Assembly (NCBI GenBank): GCA_036821185.1
Contig: DAISKD010000005.1
Location: 50,624 to 114,623, forward strand
Origin: CALJTV01 sp036821185
GTDB lineage: Bacteria > Chloroflexota > Dehalococcoidia > GIF9 > UBA5629
DNA: 64,000 bases
Direction of reading: 5' to 3'
Every line of letters begins with the position of its first letter. Within the stretch, counting starts at the first letter, position 1. The notes below the pieces were generated by a model. It ran no database searches and was not told the DNA's origin. It was given only the letters and a program-made list of their open reading frames with translations. The translations under genes and the position numbers were made by a program. Shown here piece after piece: positions 44,871-53,569 of the stretch.

Positions 44871-45638
44871 TTATATTGTAGCGCCGCCGTCCACGGCTAT
44901 CACCTGGCCGGTCACATAAGCTGAGGCATCCGAGGCTAAGAAAATGACCGCGCCCACCATATCATCAGGTTCAGCTATTCTCCCCAGCGGCGTGCCTGCC
45001 AAGGCACCCCGCAAAATTTCTGGATTGCTCCACAATGCCTCGCTGAATCGAGTCTTGACCAGCCCAGGAGCTATAGCATTGACACGTATATTGTACTTCG
45101 CCCACTCCTTTGCCATCACTTTAGTAGCCATTATCACCCCGGCCTTACTTATCGAGTAAACGGGCAGGATATCTGGCGTAATCCCGGCTACAGAGCTAAC
45201 ATTTATAATCGTGCCACCACCCTGCTCTTTCATCAATCTGGCAACGGCCTGGCTGAGAAAGAATAGCCCTTTCAAATTCAGGTTCATGATAGCATCCCAG
45301 GCACGCTCCTGTATGTCGAGTGCTGAGTCCATGGTAGGGTTAGTAGCAGCATTATTGACCAGGATGTCAACTCTGCCGAACTCGTCCTTCACCTTGGTAA
45401 CCAAGCCTTCTATCTCTTCGAGCCTGCCCACATGGGCTGCCACAGCCAGCGCCTTCCTCCCCAAAGCTTTGATTTCTCCAGCCACTGCCTCCAGGTCGGG
45501 TAGCTTCCGACTGGTCAGAACAACGTCAGCACCAGCCTTAGCCAAACCCAAAGCGATGGCTTTGCCAATGCCACGGCTCCCCCCGGTTACCAGCGCCACC
45601 TTCCCCGAGAGGGAAAAACTGTCCATCGAGAAACTCAT
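44871..45638 (-). CDS. Short-chain dehydrogenase/reductase (3-oxoacyl reductase-like)
   Basis: This 255-aa NAD(P)-dependent oxidoreductase has TGGSRGIGKAIA near residue 18, the NNAATNP motif, and catalytic Ser-Tyr-Lys in NVSSVAGITPDILPVYSISKAG. The ending GQVIAVDGGAT is typical of FabG-like classical SDRs. AAGGAGGGC precedes the start. With the enoyl-CoA hydratase it suggests acyl-CoA or related chemistry. Confidence 0.9.
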   Translation of the reverse strand: MSFSMDSFSLSGKVALVTGGSRGIGKAIALGLAKAGADVVLTSRKLPDLEAVAGEIKALGRKALAVAAHVGRLEEIEGLVTKVKDEFGRVDILVNNAATNPTMDSALDIQERAWDAIMNLNLKGLFFLSQAVARLMKEQGGGTIINVSSVAGITPDILPVYSISKAGVIMATKVMAKEWAKYNIRVNAIAPGLVKTRFSEALWSNPEILRGALAGTPLGRIAEPDDMVGAVIFLASDASAYVTGQVIAVDGGATI

Positions 45639-45821
45639 AGCACGCCCTCCTTAATCTAATTAATCGGTTAATGACTACAAAAGTATATACTTCAGCGCCA
45701 GTTTAAATCAAAGTTCCTTGCCTCCCGGCATCAGTAGAATGCATACGGTAGTACCTTTGGCTGAAGAACTAATCTAATTAGAATGAGTTTGAAAAGACAG
45801 TAAGCGCAACTTGCTTTCGAA

Positions 45822-45850
45822 TTGCCACAACCAGCTGCGTGCCCTATAAT
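45822..45850 (+). promoter_or_regulatory. rnpB promoter
   Basis: TTGCCA (45822-45827), a 17-bp spacer and TATAAT (45845-45850), about nine bases before the first paired base of the RNase P RNA. Confidence 0.75.
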
Positions 45851-45858
45851 TTAGATTA

Positions 45859-46242
45859 GGGGCAAGTAGACCGGGTGACCGCTTGCCTATGGCGGGAGGA
45901 AAGTCCGAGCTCCACCGGGCAGGATGCTGGGTAACACCCAGGGGGGGTGACCCTACGGAAAGTGCCACAGAAACACACCGCCAGCGACCAGCTTACAACG
46001 GTTGGTGCGGGCAAGGGTGAAATGGTGAGGTAAGAGCTCACCAGCGGCTGGGTGACCAGCTGGCTGGGCAAACCCCATCCGGAGCAAGGCCAAATAGGAG
46101 GACGCTTAAAGGTGCCCGGCCCATGTCCTCGGGTCGGCCGCTTGACCTCAATGGCAACATTGAGGCTAGATTGATGGTCACCGCTCCGAGCCGGGCAACT
46201 AGCTCGGAGTACAGAACTCGGCTTATAGGTCTACTTGACCCC
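45859..46242 (+). ncRNA. rnpB: RNase P RNA (class A)
   Basis: This is the catalytic RNA of ribonuclease P, about 384 nt, which trims tRNA 5' ends. P1 pairs GGGGCAAGTAGACC at the 5' end with GGTCTACTTGACCCC at the 3' end. Universal blocks are GGAGGAAAGTCCGAGCTCC near 45895, ACAGAAA near 45967, AGGGTGAAATGGTGAGGTAAGAG around 46014-46036, and ACAGAA...GGCTTATAG near 46211-46229. The end positions are from helix P1 and are accurate to a few bases. Confidence 0.96.
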
Positions 46243-46374
46243 TACAACTTCACAGTTGCCACGCTCTGCCCCAAACTGACAAAACGGGTAGCATACATAG
46301 CAACAGCCTCTAGTAGCTACACGTCGAGGACAATCACAGATTGGCTGGGGCTTGAACAATCCGTCAAAACTAAG

Positions 46375-46392
46375 GACTAGAAAGCGCTAGTC
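46375..46392. terminator. Weak hairpin between rnpB and the luxR-type gene
   Basis: GACTAG (46375-46380) pairs with CTAGTC (46387-46392) around a 6-nt loop. It overlaps the stop of the converging regulator gene. It could end either transcript, but the stem is short and the T-run is poor. Confidence 0.3.
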
Positions 46393-47076
46393 GTTTGTCA
46401 GATCCTCGCGCCCTATGTCGTCCAAAGTTATAAGCCCGACCTTTAATGCCTTCACAAGAGCCTCGCTGCGCGAGGCAACGCCCATCTTGCTAAAAATGTT
46501 GGAAAGGTGTGCTTTAACAGTACGCAAACTAAGACAAAGCTTGTCAGCTATTTCCTTGTTGCTCATACCTGCAGCAACAAGCCTCAGCATCTCTCTTTCC
46601 CTTGTAGTCAAAGGCTCCTTCACCTTTTCCTCTTCTACCTTGACCGATCTAGTCACAGCCCGGCGCAACAGCTTCTCGATAATTTTGGGATGAAGCACCG
46701 ACTCACCGGATCGAATAGACCTCACAGCCTCAACAAGATCCTGTCCTCGGACACTTTTCATCAAGTACCCGGCAGCACCCGCCTCCAGCAAGCCGAGTAC
46801 ATAACTGTCATCATCATATGCGGTCAGAATCAATATCGCCGTATTTGGGGCCATTCTCTTTATTCTCCGACTTGCCTCAAGTCCATCAATTCTTGGCATC
46901 ATAATATCCATCACCAGAACATCGGGCTTCAGTTGAGAGGCTAGCTCAATAGCCTCCTCCCCATCACCAGCTTCACCAACCACCTCCATGTCCTTCTGGT
47001 TGGAAAACACTCGGCTTAACGCCTCGCGCACTAGCGGATGGTCATCAGCAATCAAAATTCTGATTTTTGATTTCAC
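46387..47076 (-). CDS. NarL/LuxR-family response regulator
   Basis: This 229-aa two-component regulator has a receiver domain (residues 5-120) with acidic pair Asp11-Asp12, phospho-acceptor Asp57 in VLVMDIMMP, and Thr/Lys positions in LTAYDDD and KSVRGQ. The LuxR helix-turn-helix at about 150-210 is LTTREREMLRLVAAGMSNKEIADKLCLSLRTVKAHLSNIF. No histidine kinase is adjacent, so it is an orphan here. It is divergent from the acetate locus and a natural candidate to control it (inference). Confidence 0.92.
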   Translation of the reverse strand: MKSKIRILIADDHPLVREALSRVFSNQKDMEVVGEAGDGEEAIELASQLKPDVLVMDIMMPRIDGLEASRRIKRMAPNTAILILTAYDDDSYVLGLLEAGAAGYLMKSVRGQDLVEAVRSIRSGESVLHPKIIEKLLRRAVTRSVKVEEEKVKEPLTTREREMLRLVAAGMSNKEIADKLCLSLRTVKAHLSNIFSKMGVASRSEALVKALKVGLITLDDIGREDLTND

Positions 47077-47103
47077 ACCAGTCTCCTGTGTTACCCGCGC
47101 TAA

Positions 47104-47132
47104 ATTATAAGGTATAACTTATACAGAAACAA
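47104..47132 (-). promoter_or_regulatory. Promoter of the response-regulator gene with palindromic spacer
   Basis: On the minus strand TTGTTT (47127-47132), a 17-bp spacer and TATAAT (47104-47109). The spacer contains the perfect palindrome GTATAA-C-TTATAC (47112-47124), which would make a good repressor or autoregulation site. Confidence 0.6.
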
Positions 47133-47342
47133 GAAACCGCACTTGTGTCACCGCTCTTTTAAGACTTTAGGGAAATCTCGAATACCTCGCGAGTTTGCCA
47201 GATCAACGCCCGGCTACTGCCCTAAGGGGCAAGCGTGTTTTAGAGCCAGAGGACGAAGAGGATGCGCCATTAAACCGATAGACTAATTCTAGGAAGTGGA
47301 TAGAGCTGGTGTGCGGAGCATTAAATTGGTAAGGAGGGTAAT

Positions 47343-47540
47343 ATGGCTGTGAGAGAAAACGCTTTTAAAAAGACAATGCTGAAAGGGGCAGCTTTGCTAT
47401 CAATGCTGACAAAAGTTGTTAACAACCCTATTTTCTTGGCTTATTTGACAAACAGACCATACGAGGTGCTTAACGAGTATTACGTCTTGGTCAGCAAAGA
47501 GAAAGCTACCCTACTCATCGATCCTATCTCAAAGTTCTAA
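47343..47540 (+). CDS. Short stand-alone copy of the acetate-locus helical domain
   Basis: This 65-aa protein has AAGGAGGG before the start. Residues 17-55 (LLSMLTKVVNNPIFLAYLTNRPYEVLNEYY and on) line up with the domain encoded at 50922-51248 and at the C-terminus of the FNT protein: L..L......P.F.A.L...P.E.L.EYY.L...EKA.L. It stops before the GDI and QEKW parts, so it is a short version. The pattern recalls the small LigA-type (protocatechuate dioxygenase small subunit) helical fold, tentatively. Function unknown. Confidence 0.6.
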   Translation: MAVRENAFKKTMLKGAALLSMLTKVVNNPIFLAYLTNRPYEVLNEYYVLVSKEKATLLIDPISKF

Positions 47541-47559
47541 TAACTAAGGGGATGAAGCA

Positions 47560-48015
47560 ATGACAAAAATTGAAGTATTGAGGAAGTGCGACGTCTTTAA
47601 GACATTGAACGATGAGGAGCTCCGCGAAATAGAAAAAATATGCGAAGTTGAGGAATTTGAAGCAGGGGCTATTATCTGCAAGCAGGGCAACAAAGAGGAA
47701 AATCTCTATGTAATCGAGCACGGTGCGGTGGGGATTATTCTGGAAGTCGGACCACTTGCCCAGCGCCAGGTACAAGCTGTGACAGACGATGAGGTGTTCG
47801 GCTGGTCGGCTATGTTAGAGCCGTTCATTTGCACTGCTACCGTAAAAGCCCTAAAAAACACACGAGTGCTCACATTGAATGGACAAGAACTATCTGCACT
47901 TTGTACCACAAAGCCATCTATTGGCTGGAAAGTCTCCAAAGGGATCGCACGCGTTGTAGCATCAAGATTGCGCCAAGCCTACACCCAGCTATTGGGAGTT
48001 ACTTCACAGGTGTAA
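47560..48015 (+). CDS. Cyclic-nucleotide-binding domain protein without DNA-binding domain
   Basis: This 151-aa protein is a single CRP-type beta-roll (residues 5-125). It has VLRKCDVFKTLNDEELREIEKICEVEEFEAGAIICKQGNKEENLYVIEHGAVGI, then a region that replaces the usual FGE...R phosphate cassette with EVFGWSAMLEPFICTATVKAL. The canonical Arg is changed here to Thr-Ala-Thr, so cyclic-nucleotide binding is uncertain. No helix-turn-helix follows. It lies between the short domain protein and acs and may sense a signal for the locus. Confidence 0.8.
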   Translation: MTKIEVLRKCDVFKTLNDEELREIEKICEVEEFEAGAIICKQGNKEENLYVIEHGAVGIILEVGPLAQRQVQAVTDDEVFGWSAMLEPFICTATVKALKNTRVLTLNGQELSALCTTKPSIGWKVSKGIARVVASRLRQAYTQLLGVTSQV

Positions 48016-48168
48016 CAAAAACGCCGGAAGAGTCACTGGTAGGATATGACGAGTAAGACAAAATCGTCAACCTCATCTCCAACAAGGCTAATGCGGAGAT
48101 ACATAGCGCCATGAAGCCCCACCTAATACAGAACCAGCAAAAATAAGCCAATCAGGAAGGAGGACAAA

Positions 48169-50136
48169 ATGGGGAATAGCAAGACCATTACCTCGATGAT
48201 GGAAGAAAAGAGGGTCTTTAATCCTCCGAAAGAACTGAGTGAAAGAGCATATATCAGAAACCTCGTCGAATACAAAGATATTTACCAATGGTCTGTCGAG
48301 GACCCTGAAGGTTTTTGGGCCGAGATGGCAGGACAACTAGATTGGTATAAGAAATGGGACAAGGTTCTCGTGGAAGATTTTAAGGAAGGTAAACACCAGT
48401 GGTTCATTGGCGGAAAACTCAACGTCTGCCATAACTGCGTGGATAGACATATCAGAACATGGAGGCACAATAAAGCAGCGCTGATCTGGGAGGGAGATGT
48501 CGAAGACAGCCGAGTACTCACATACCAGCAGCTACACAGGGAGATATGCAAATTTGCTAATGTTTTGAAAAAACGTGGTATCAGGAAAGGCGACAGGGTG
48601 ACCATCTATTTACCCATGGTGCCTGAACTGCCAATTGCTATGCTAGCGTGTGCCAGAATAGGCGCTATCCACAGCGTCGTTTTCGGCGGCTTCAGTGCCG
48701 ATGCATTGAGAGACCGAATATTAGACTGCGGGGCCAAGATGCTTATTTGTGCCGATGGCTACTACCGCGGTGGCAGAATAATCAGAAGTAAAGATAATGC
48801 TGACCAAGCTCTAGAATCATGCCCTGGGGTAAAAGATGTAATAGTGGTCAAAAGAGCTAACATTGAGGTGGTCATGAAAGAGGGGCGCGACCGCTGGTGG
48901 GACGACGAAATGTCTGCCGACGATGTGGAGGGTTACTGCGAGCCCGAGATTATGGATGCAGAGGACCCGTTGTTCATCTTATATACCAGTGGAAGTACGG
49001 GAAAACCCAAAGGCGTCTTGCACACCCAAGCTGGCTACCTGTTGTACTGCTACCAGACCTTTAAATGGGTCTTCGATGTCAAAGAGGAGGACACTTTCTG
49101 GTGCACAGCCGACATTGGTTGGGTGACCGGGCACAGCTACATTGTGTACGGTCCCCTATCGTACGGTGCCACGAGCCTCATGTTTGAAGGCATCCCCACA
49201 TACCCGCACCCAGACAGGTTCTGGGAAATCGTCGAGAAATACCAGGTGGCCATTTTTTACACCGCTCCTACCGCAATTCGAGCACTGATGAGAGAGGGAG
49301 ATGAATGGCCCAACAAGCATGACCTAAGTTCTCTTCGTATCCTAGGCTCAGTCGGTGAACCTATTAATCCCGAAGCATGGATGTGGTATTACGATGTGAT
49401 CGGTAAAGGTAGATGCCCGATTGTAGATACTTGGTGGCAAACCGAGACAGGTGGCATCCTGATCACACCTTTACCCGGTGCCACTCCGCTAAAACCAGGC
49501 TCAGCTACCTTGCCGTTTCCTGGAATTCAACCGGCAGTTCTCAGAGAGGATGGTTCCCCAGCCGATGTAAATGAGGGTGGCTACCTGGTGATAAAAAGAC
49601 CATGGCCGGGGCTGATGCGCGGCGTCTACGGTGACCCGGAGAGGTTCAAGAACACATATTTTGTGCGGTTCCCCGGTGTGTACACCACAGGAGATGGAGC
49701 CCGTATTGACGAAGATGGTTACTACTGGCTCATGGGACGTATCGACGATGTTATTAATGTATCCGGACACCGCATAGGAACAGCAGAGGTAGAAAGTGCT
49801 CTGGTATCTCATCCTAAAGTTGCCGAAGCCGCAGTTGTTGGCATGCCACACGAAATAAAAGGTCAGGGGATATATGCCTTTGTCACCCTGAAAGCCGGCG
49901 TGGAGAGGTCTGATGAGCTGAAGAAGGAGCTTGTCGCCCACGTGCGGAAGGAAATCGGACCCATCGCTACGCCAGATAAGATTCAGTTCACCGATGCCCT
50001 GCCCAAGACACGGAGCGGCAAGATCATGAGAAGGATACTCACCAAAATCGCTGCCGGTGACATAAGTAACCTGGGCGATACCACTACTCTAGCCGACCCC
50101 TCCGTGGTCGACCTCTTGGTCAAGGAACGACTGTAA
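48169..50136 (+). CDS. acsA: Acetyl-CoA synthetase (AMP-forming)
   Basis: This 655-aa ligase makes acetyl-CoA from acetate, ATP and CoA. It has the N-terminal ACS domain YKDIYQWSVEDPEGFWAEMAGQLDWYKKWDKV, the P-loop YTSGSTGKPKGV near residue 270, and WWQTETGG near 425. The C-terminal hinge is followed by the acetylatable catalytic lysine in KTRSGKIMRR near 615. Trp in the acetate pocket (WWQTE) fits a small acyl chain. AAGGAGGAC precedes the ATG. It is 48 bp upstream of the acetate transporter gene. Confidence 0.95.
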   Translation: MGNSKTITSMMEEKRVFNPPKELSERAYIRNLVEYKDIYQWSVEDPEGFWAEMAGQLDWYKKWDKVLVEDFKEGKHQWFIGGKLNVCHNCVDRHIRTWRHNKAALIWEGDVEDSRVLTYQQLHREICKFANVLKKRGIRKGDRVTIYLPMVPELPIAMLACARIGAIHSVVFGGFSADALRDRILDCGAKMLICADGYYRGGRIIRSKDNADQALESCPGVKDVIVVKRANIEVVMKEGRDRWWDDEMSADDVEGYCEPEIMDAEDPLFILYTSGSTGKPKGVLHTQAGYLLYCYQTFKWVFDVKEEDTFWCTADIGWVTGHSYIVYGPLSYGATSLMFEGIPTYPHPDRFWEIVEKYQVAIFYTAPTAIRALMREGDEWPNKHDLSSLRILGSVGEPINPEAWMWYYDVIGKGRCPIVDTWWQTETGGILITPLPGATPLKPGSATLPFPGIQPAVLREDGSPADVNEGGYLVIKRPWPGLMRGVYGDPERFKNTYFVRFPGVYTTGDGARIDEDGYYWLMGRIDDVINVSGHRIGTAEVESALVSHPKVAEAAVVGMPHEIKGQGIYAFVTLKAGVERSDELKKELVAHVRKEIGPIATPDKIQFTDALPKTRSGKIMRRILTKIAAGDISNLGDTTTLADPSVVDLLVKERL

Positions 50137-50183
50137 ACCATTCTCAATCAACAAAGCCACTGAAACGCAGAAAGGAGGGATAG

Positions 50184-50759
50184 ATGGCAAAAGTTGTGAC
50201 ATCAGAAACAAGCCAATGGGCCAACCCGGGGGCCCTAGGTTTAGCTGGGTTCGGTCTTAATACCATCCTGCTGCAAATACACAATCTTGGCCTTATTCAG
50301 GGCACCTTGCCGTTGATATACGGGTTCTTTTGGGGAGGTGCTGCCCAGATCATCGCAGGAATCATTGATGCCCGTCGTGGTGACACCTTCGGACTGACTG
50401 CGTTCACCTCCTACGGATTATTTTGGATAGGATTGAGCTTCTACTTTCTGCTGCACTGGGTAGGCGTGGTCGAAATGGAGAACTCCGGACTTGCCTGGTT
50501 GTTCATATGCTGGGGTGTCTTTACCGGCTACATGACCATCGGCACCTTCAAAATGTCGGTGCTACACATAGTGGTATTTGCTACCTTAACCGCGCTGTTC
50601 TTCCTGCTTGCAGCCGTATTCTTCGGCGCCCTACCAGCAATAGTAGCCGGCATCGAGGGAATATGCTGCGGCGCTGCAGCAGCCTACGGTTCAGCAGCTA
50701 TAGTACTGCGCGATAAGTTCGACAAATGGGTGCTTCCCATCGGGCTACTTTCAGAATAG
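50184..50759 (+). CDS. Acetate transporter, GPR1/FUN34/SatP (AceTr) family
   Basis: This 191-aa membrane protein has six predicted spans. The family signature NPxPLGL appears as NPGALGL at residues 14-20, followed by GLAGFGLNTILLQIHNLGL, and by FTSYGLFWIGLSF and the spans after it. Members move acetate or succinate with protons. Its place after acs supports acetate uptake. AAAGGAGGG precedes the start. Confidence 0.92.
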   Translation: MAKVVTSETSQWANPGALGLAGFGLNTILLQIHNLGLIQGTLPLIYGFFWGGAAQIIAGIIDARRGDTFGLTAFTSYGLFWIGLSFYFLLHWVGVVEMENSGLAWLFICWGVFTGYMTIGTFKMSVLHIVVFATLTALFFLLAAVFFGALPAIVAGIEGICCGAAAAYGSAAIVLRDKFDKWVLPIGLLSE

Positions 50760-50921
50760 TAAGACGAACACACGCCGCTAAAATCTAGTACTTTAGGGCA
50801 GTTTATAGCCTATCCAGCAGACAGGCCAAGGTACAACCAAAAACTAAAACTGAAGACCGAAGGTGTTCAACTGCAACCGAGGTAGACTGAAGTTGAAGAG
50901 AAAAGAAAGGAGGTGAGCAAA

Positions 50922-51248
50922 ATGGCTAAGAGAACCCGAGCAGAACCAATGAGAACGACTCCGAGATTCAAAGAACTGGTCAATGCACCGACAGTCGTGC
51001 CTAAAGAGGGGATAGCAGGGAGATGGGCAGTACTATCTGTGCTGGCAAGAGCTGCTGACGAGCCCGAGTTCATGGCCCGTCTGGCAGACAACCCGCACGA
51101 AGCTCTCAAGGAATACTATACCCTCACCCAAGAGGAGAAGGCAGCTCTAGCTAGCGGCGATATCCGCAAGATCGAGAGCTGGGTGGGCAAATTGGACAAG
51201 AGGTTATCAACCTGGCTGTGGTACAGACTATCTCAAGAAAAATGGTAA
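50922..51248 (+). CDS. Stand-alone copy of the acetate-locus helical domain (QEKW protein)
   Basis: This 108-aa soluble protein has a basic N-terminus and then a helical domain from about residue 40. The domain is nearly the same as the C-terminal domain of the FNT protein that follows 13 bp later: shared ARA.(D).(P)EF.A.L.(D).P..ALK.Y.L, then EEKAAL..GDIR..ES.VG.LD..L..WL, and an identical ending RL.QEKW. A stand-alone copy beside a fused copy suggests that it binds the channel. I chose the ATG at 50922 with AAGGAGGT upstream. No function is known to me; a LigA-like fold is a tentative comparison. Confidence 0.75.
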   Translation: MAKRTRAEPMRTTPRFKELVNAPTVVPKEGIAGRWAVLSVLARAADEPEFMARLADNPHEALKEYYTLTQEEKAALASGDIRKIESWVGKLDKRLSTWLWYRLSQEKW

Positions 51249-51261
51249 GGGGGCAACAACC

Positions 51262-52515
51262 ATGGCAGATACCAAGCTGTCTGGGAAAGAATTGCAAACA
51301 TTGGGCAGCGAAAGCCCGGCAGCCATCGACATATCCCGTTTACAGATTGTTCTGGAGGAGCTGAAAAGCTGCGCCACCACTGACTGCCGACCGCCAGCAG
51401 AAATGGCGGCTAAAATGGAAACAGTGGGGGTGACTAAGGCAAAAGGGGATTTTCTCACGCTCTCGCTCCTTGGCATACTGGCTGGCTTCTTCATCGGCCT
51501 GGGTGCCATGTTTTGCACGCTCGTTACCACCGACATACAGGTTGGCTTTGGACTAAGCAAGCTACTCGGCGGAGTCGTCTTTTGTCTGGGACTCATTCTG
51601 GTAGTGCTCGCCGGGGCTGAGCTGTTCACAGGTAATGCCCTCATGGTGGCCAGCCGCGCTAGCGGCAAGATCGGACTATCTCAGCTATTCCGAAACTGGG
51701 GCATAGTCTACTTTACCAATCTTATCGGTGCTTTACTTCTAGTGCTCCTAGTGTTCTACAGCCGGTTCTGGACACTGGATGCCTACAAGGTCGGGGTAAA
51801 TGCTCTGCTGATCGCTAATGCTAAAGTGAACCTGACCTTCTGGACGGCCTTCACCCGTGGCATACTGTGCAACACCCTGGTCTGTCTAGCGGTATGGCTA
51901 TGCTTCGGTGCTCGCACAACCGTAGACAAGATCTTTGCTATCCTGTTCCCGATCACAGCCTTTGTTGCCTGCGGCTTTGAACACAGTATTGCGAATATGT
52001 ATTTCATCCCCATGGGCATAGCCCTGACAGGACAGACTAAAGTCCTCGAAGCGGCTGGTGTGACCGCCAGCCAGATTGCCAATCTCAATATCATAGGGTT
52101 CATCAACAACCTTATTCCGGTTACTCTCGGCAATATCGTCGGCGGCACCTTTGTAGGCAGCATATACTGGCTTGCATACCTCCGCAAAGAACGTGCTGCT
52201 GAGGCAGTAACCTGCAGACCATGGCTAAGAAACCTAGTGTCCAGACCGAGCCAGCAACCCCGCATAACGAGCTATACTGTAGATGCCGAGGTGAAAGACC
52301 TGAGAACAATACTCGCACGAGCCAGGGACGATGCTCATTTCCTGGCTAAACTGGTAGATGAGCCTGAGAAGGCACTGAAAGGATATAACTTAAGCCCGGA
52401 AGCAAAAGCGGCATTAATAGGTGGTGACATCCGCTGGCTGGAGTCCCGAGTCGGGACTTTAGATGAACCGCTGCGCATCTGGCTCACCTCCAGGCTGGCA
52501 CAGGAAAAATGGTGA
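51262..52515 (+). CDS. FNT-family (formate/nitrite/acetate-type) channel with extra C-terminal domain
   Basis: This 417-aa protein has an N-terminal cytosolic stretch of about 65 residues. A six-span FNT core (about 65-315) follows with AGAELFTGN, FTRGILCNTLVCLAV, GFEHSIANMYFIPMG holding the central pore histidine, and NLIPVTLGNIVGG. After it comes a C-terminal domain (about 345-417) ending LAQEKW. The family forms pentamers for formate, nitrite, hydrosulfide, lactate or acetate. FNT proteins are usually about 270-300 aa, so the tail is an addition, and it matches the small protein encoded just upstream. The context suggests acetate or formate. Confidence 0.9.
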   Translation: MADTKLSGKELQTLGSESPAAIDISRLQIVLEELKSCATTDCRPPAEMAAKMETVGVTKAKGDFLTLSLLGILAGFFIGLGAMFCTLVTTDIQVGFGLSKLLGGVVFCLGLILVVLAGAELFTGNALMVASRASGKIGLSQLFRNWGIVYFTNLIGALLLVLLVFYSRFWTLDAYKVGVNALLIANAKVNLTFWTAFTRGILCNTLVCLAVWLCFGARTTVDKIFAILFPITAFVACGFEHSIANMYFIPMGIALTGQTKVLEAAGVTASQIANLNIIGFINNLIPVTLGNIVGGTFVGSIYWLAYLRKERAAEAVTCRPWLRNLVSRPSQQPRITSYTVDAEVKDLRTILARARDDAHFLAKLVDEPEKALKGYNLSPEAKAALIGGDIRWLESRVGTLDEPLRIWLTSRLAQEKW

Positions 52516-52533
52516 CAAATATCTCATCTCTTG

Positions 52534-52570
52534 AAGGTGGTGGTAGCCGAAAAGCTACCACCACCTTTTT
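52534..52570 (+). terminator. Strong intrinsic terminator of the acetate locus
   Basis: A perfect 14-bp stem pairs AAGGTGGTGGTAGC (52534-52547) with GCTACCACCACCTT around a 6-nt CGAAAA loop, and the stem ends in a T5 run. It lies 18 bp after the FNT stop. Confidence 0.9.
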
Positions 52571-53133
52571 ACTTAGTCCTCGGTGTCCTCAGTTTCCGCT
52601 AACTCAAAACGTCAATGGGGCACAGCCTGAAAACTGTGCCGAGAACCCAGACCGGCAAAAGATTCCCATCCGTAATTATGTGATATAACGTATAGGATTC
52701 GTGCTAAAGAAGGTCACCGGACCCTCCTGTCGACTTCCGAACTACTTCTTGAGAAGAAGCATCTCATTCCGGCGGTGCAGCAGTTGCTGGTCAGCCGCCA
52801 TCAAGACTTGTCGAAATCGAATACCTCCTGTTGTAGCTAGGATCTTACCGGGCTGTTAATTTCTAAGGTTTGTCAATTATATGGGAAAATGGCATTTAGT
52901 ATAATAGTCTTCAAATACGGGGGCAAAAGAGAGCAGGAGGATATCGTTCTAGCAGGCACAATGAAAACTATGAACGGAACCTTTATATTGTTTTGACGGC
53001 GCTATGTGCCTAAATAATAACGCGGCCTTTTAAACAGTGAGTTGAAATACCAATTTCTGTCTTTTACAAATATAGGTTGCAGAGCATCTCGCTTATTGAA
53101 GACAAAGCGAGAGCTTATGTGGGGAGATAAACG
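52571..53133. other. 563-bp intergenic region after the acetate locus
   Basis: No gene is supported here. A short hairpin GGCACAG/CTGTGCC (52619-52640) lacks a T-run. At 52769-52788 is a 20-mer that recurs with one mismatch at 56625-56644. The rest is AT-rich with a lone TATAAT near 52907. It marks the edge between a conserved metabolic block and an accessory patch. Confidence 0.5.
52769..52788. repeat. Dispersed 20-mer, copy 1
   Basis: CCGGCGGTGCAGCAGTTGCT; the second copy at 56625-56644 differs at one base. Both copies are intergenic and bracket the accessory patch. Confidence 0.6.
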
Positions 53134-53478
53134 ATGTCGATAAAACTTGTTTGCGACGGCTGTGGCAAAGCCGAGGAGTATCAGCAATCATACAGCGATA
53201 CCATGTTGACGATCCCATCGGGATGGGCGTCCATAGTGGTAGACGGTCCTTTCATTGCAGTTCCTGCTAAGGAAACCCCCAATAAGTTCAGGAAGCAACT
53301 GCTTCTAAGTCACGTAAATCCGGCGAGACCGATTATCGGGCCAAAGCAGTGCCTGGTTTGTTCGGCGGAATGCAGTCGTAAGGTTTGCAAAGTCATCCAG
53401 CTGTATCTGGAAAACATCTATCGGAAACGGCCATCGAGTTCAACTACTGAAAGGTGCAGGAGGAAAGCGGCTTCATGA
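53134..53478 (+). CDS. Hypothetical zinc-ribbon-like protein
   Basis: This 114-aa protein of unknown function has a CDGCGK pair at residues 7-10 and a second group CLVCSAEC...C near residue 82. Together these could hold one or two zinc ions. Between them is SGWASIVVDGPFIAVPA, a pattern found in small phage- or plasmid-linked zinc proteins. GGGGAGA precedes the ATG. It opens the accessory patch. Confidence 0.5.
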   Translation: MSIKLVCDGCGKAEEYQQSYSDTMLTIPSGWASIVVDGPFIAVPAKETPNKFRKQLLLSHVNPARPIIGPKQCLVCSAECSRKVCKVIQLYLENIYRKRPSSSTTERCRRKAAS

Positions 53479-53569
53479 TTTCCTCAGGGGTAACTTGACA
53501 GCCGATAGAGCCTTTGAGATAATTATGACGTCTGATGTAAGACATCCTAGTTCTAACGGAGGTCATTAT

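Noticed and set aside
48003..48146. A separate small gene between the sensor protein and acs.
   Set aside because: It has an internal stop and no start or ribosome-binding site; at most it is a relic.
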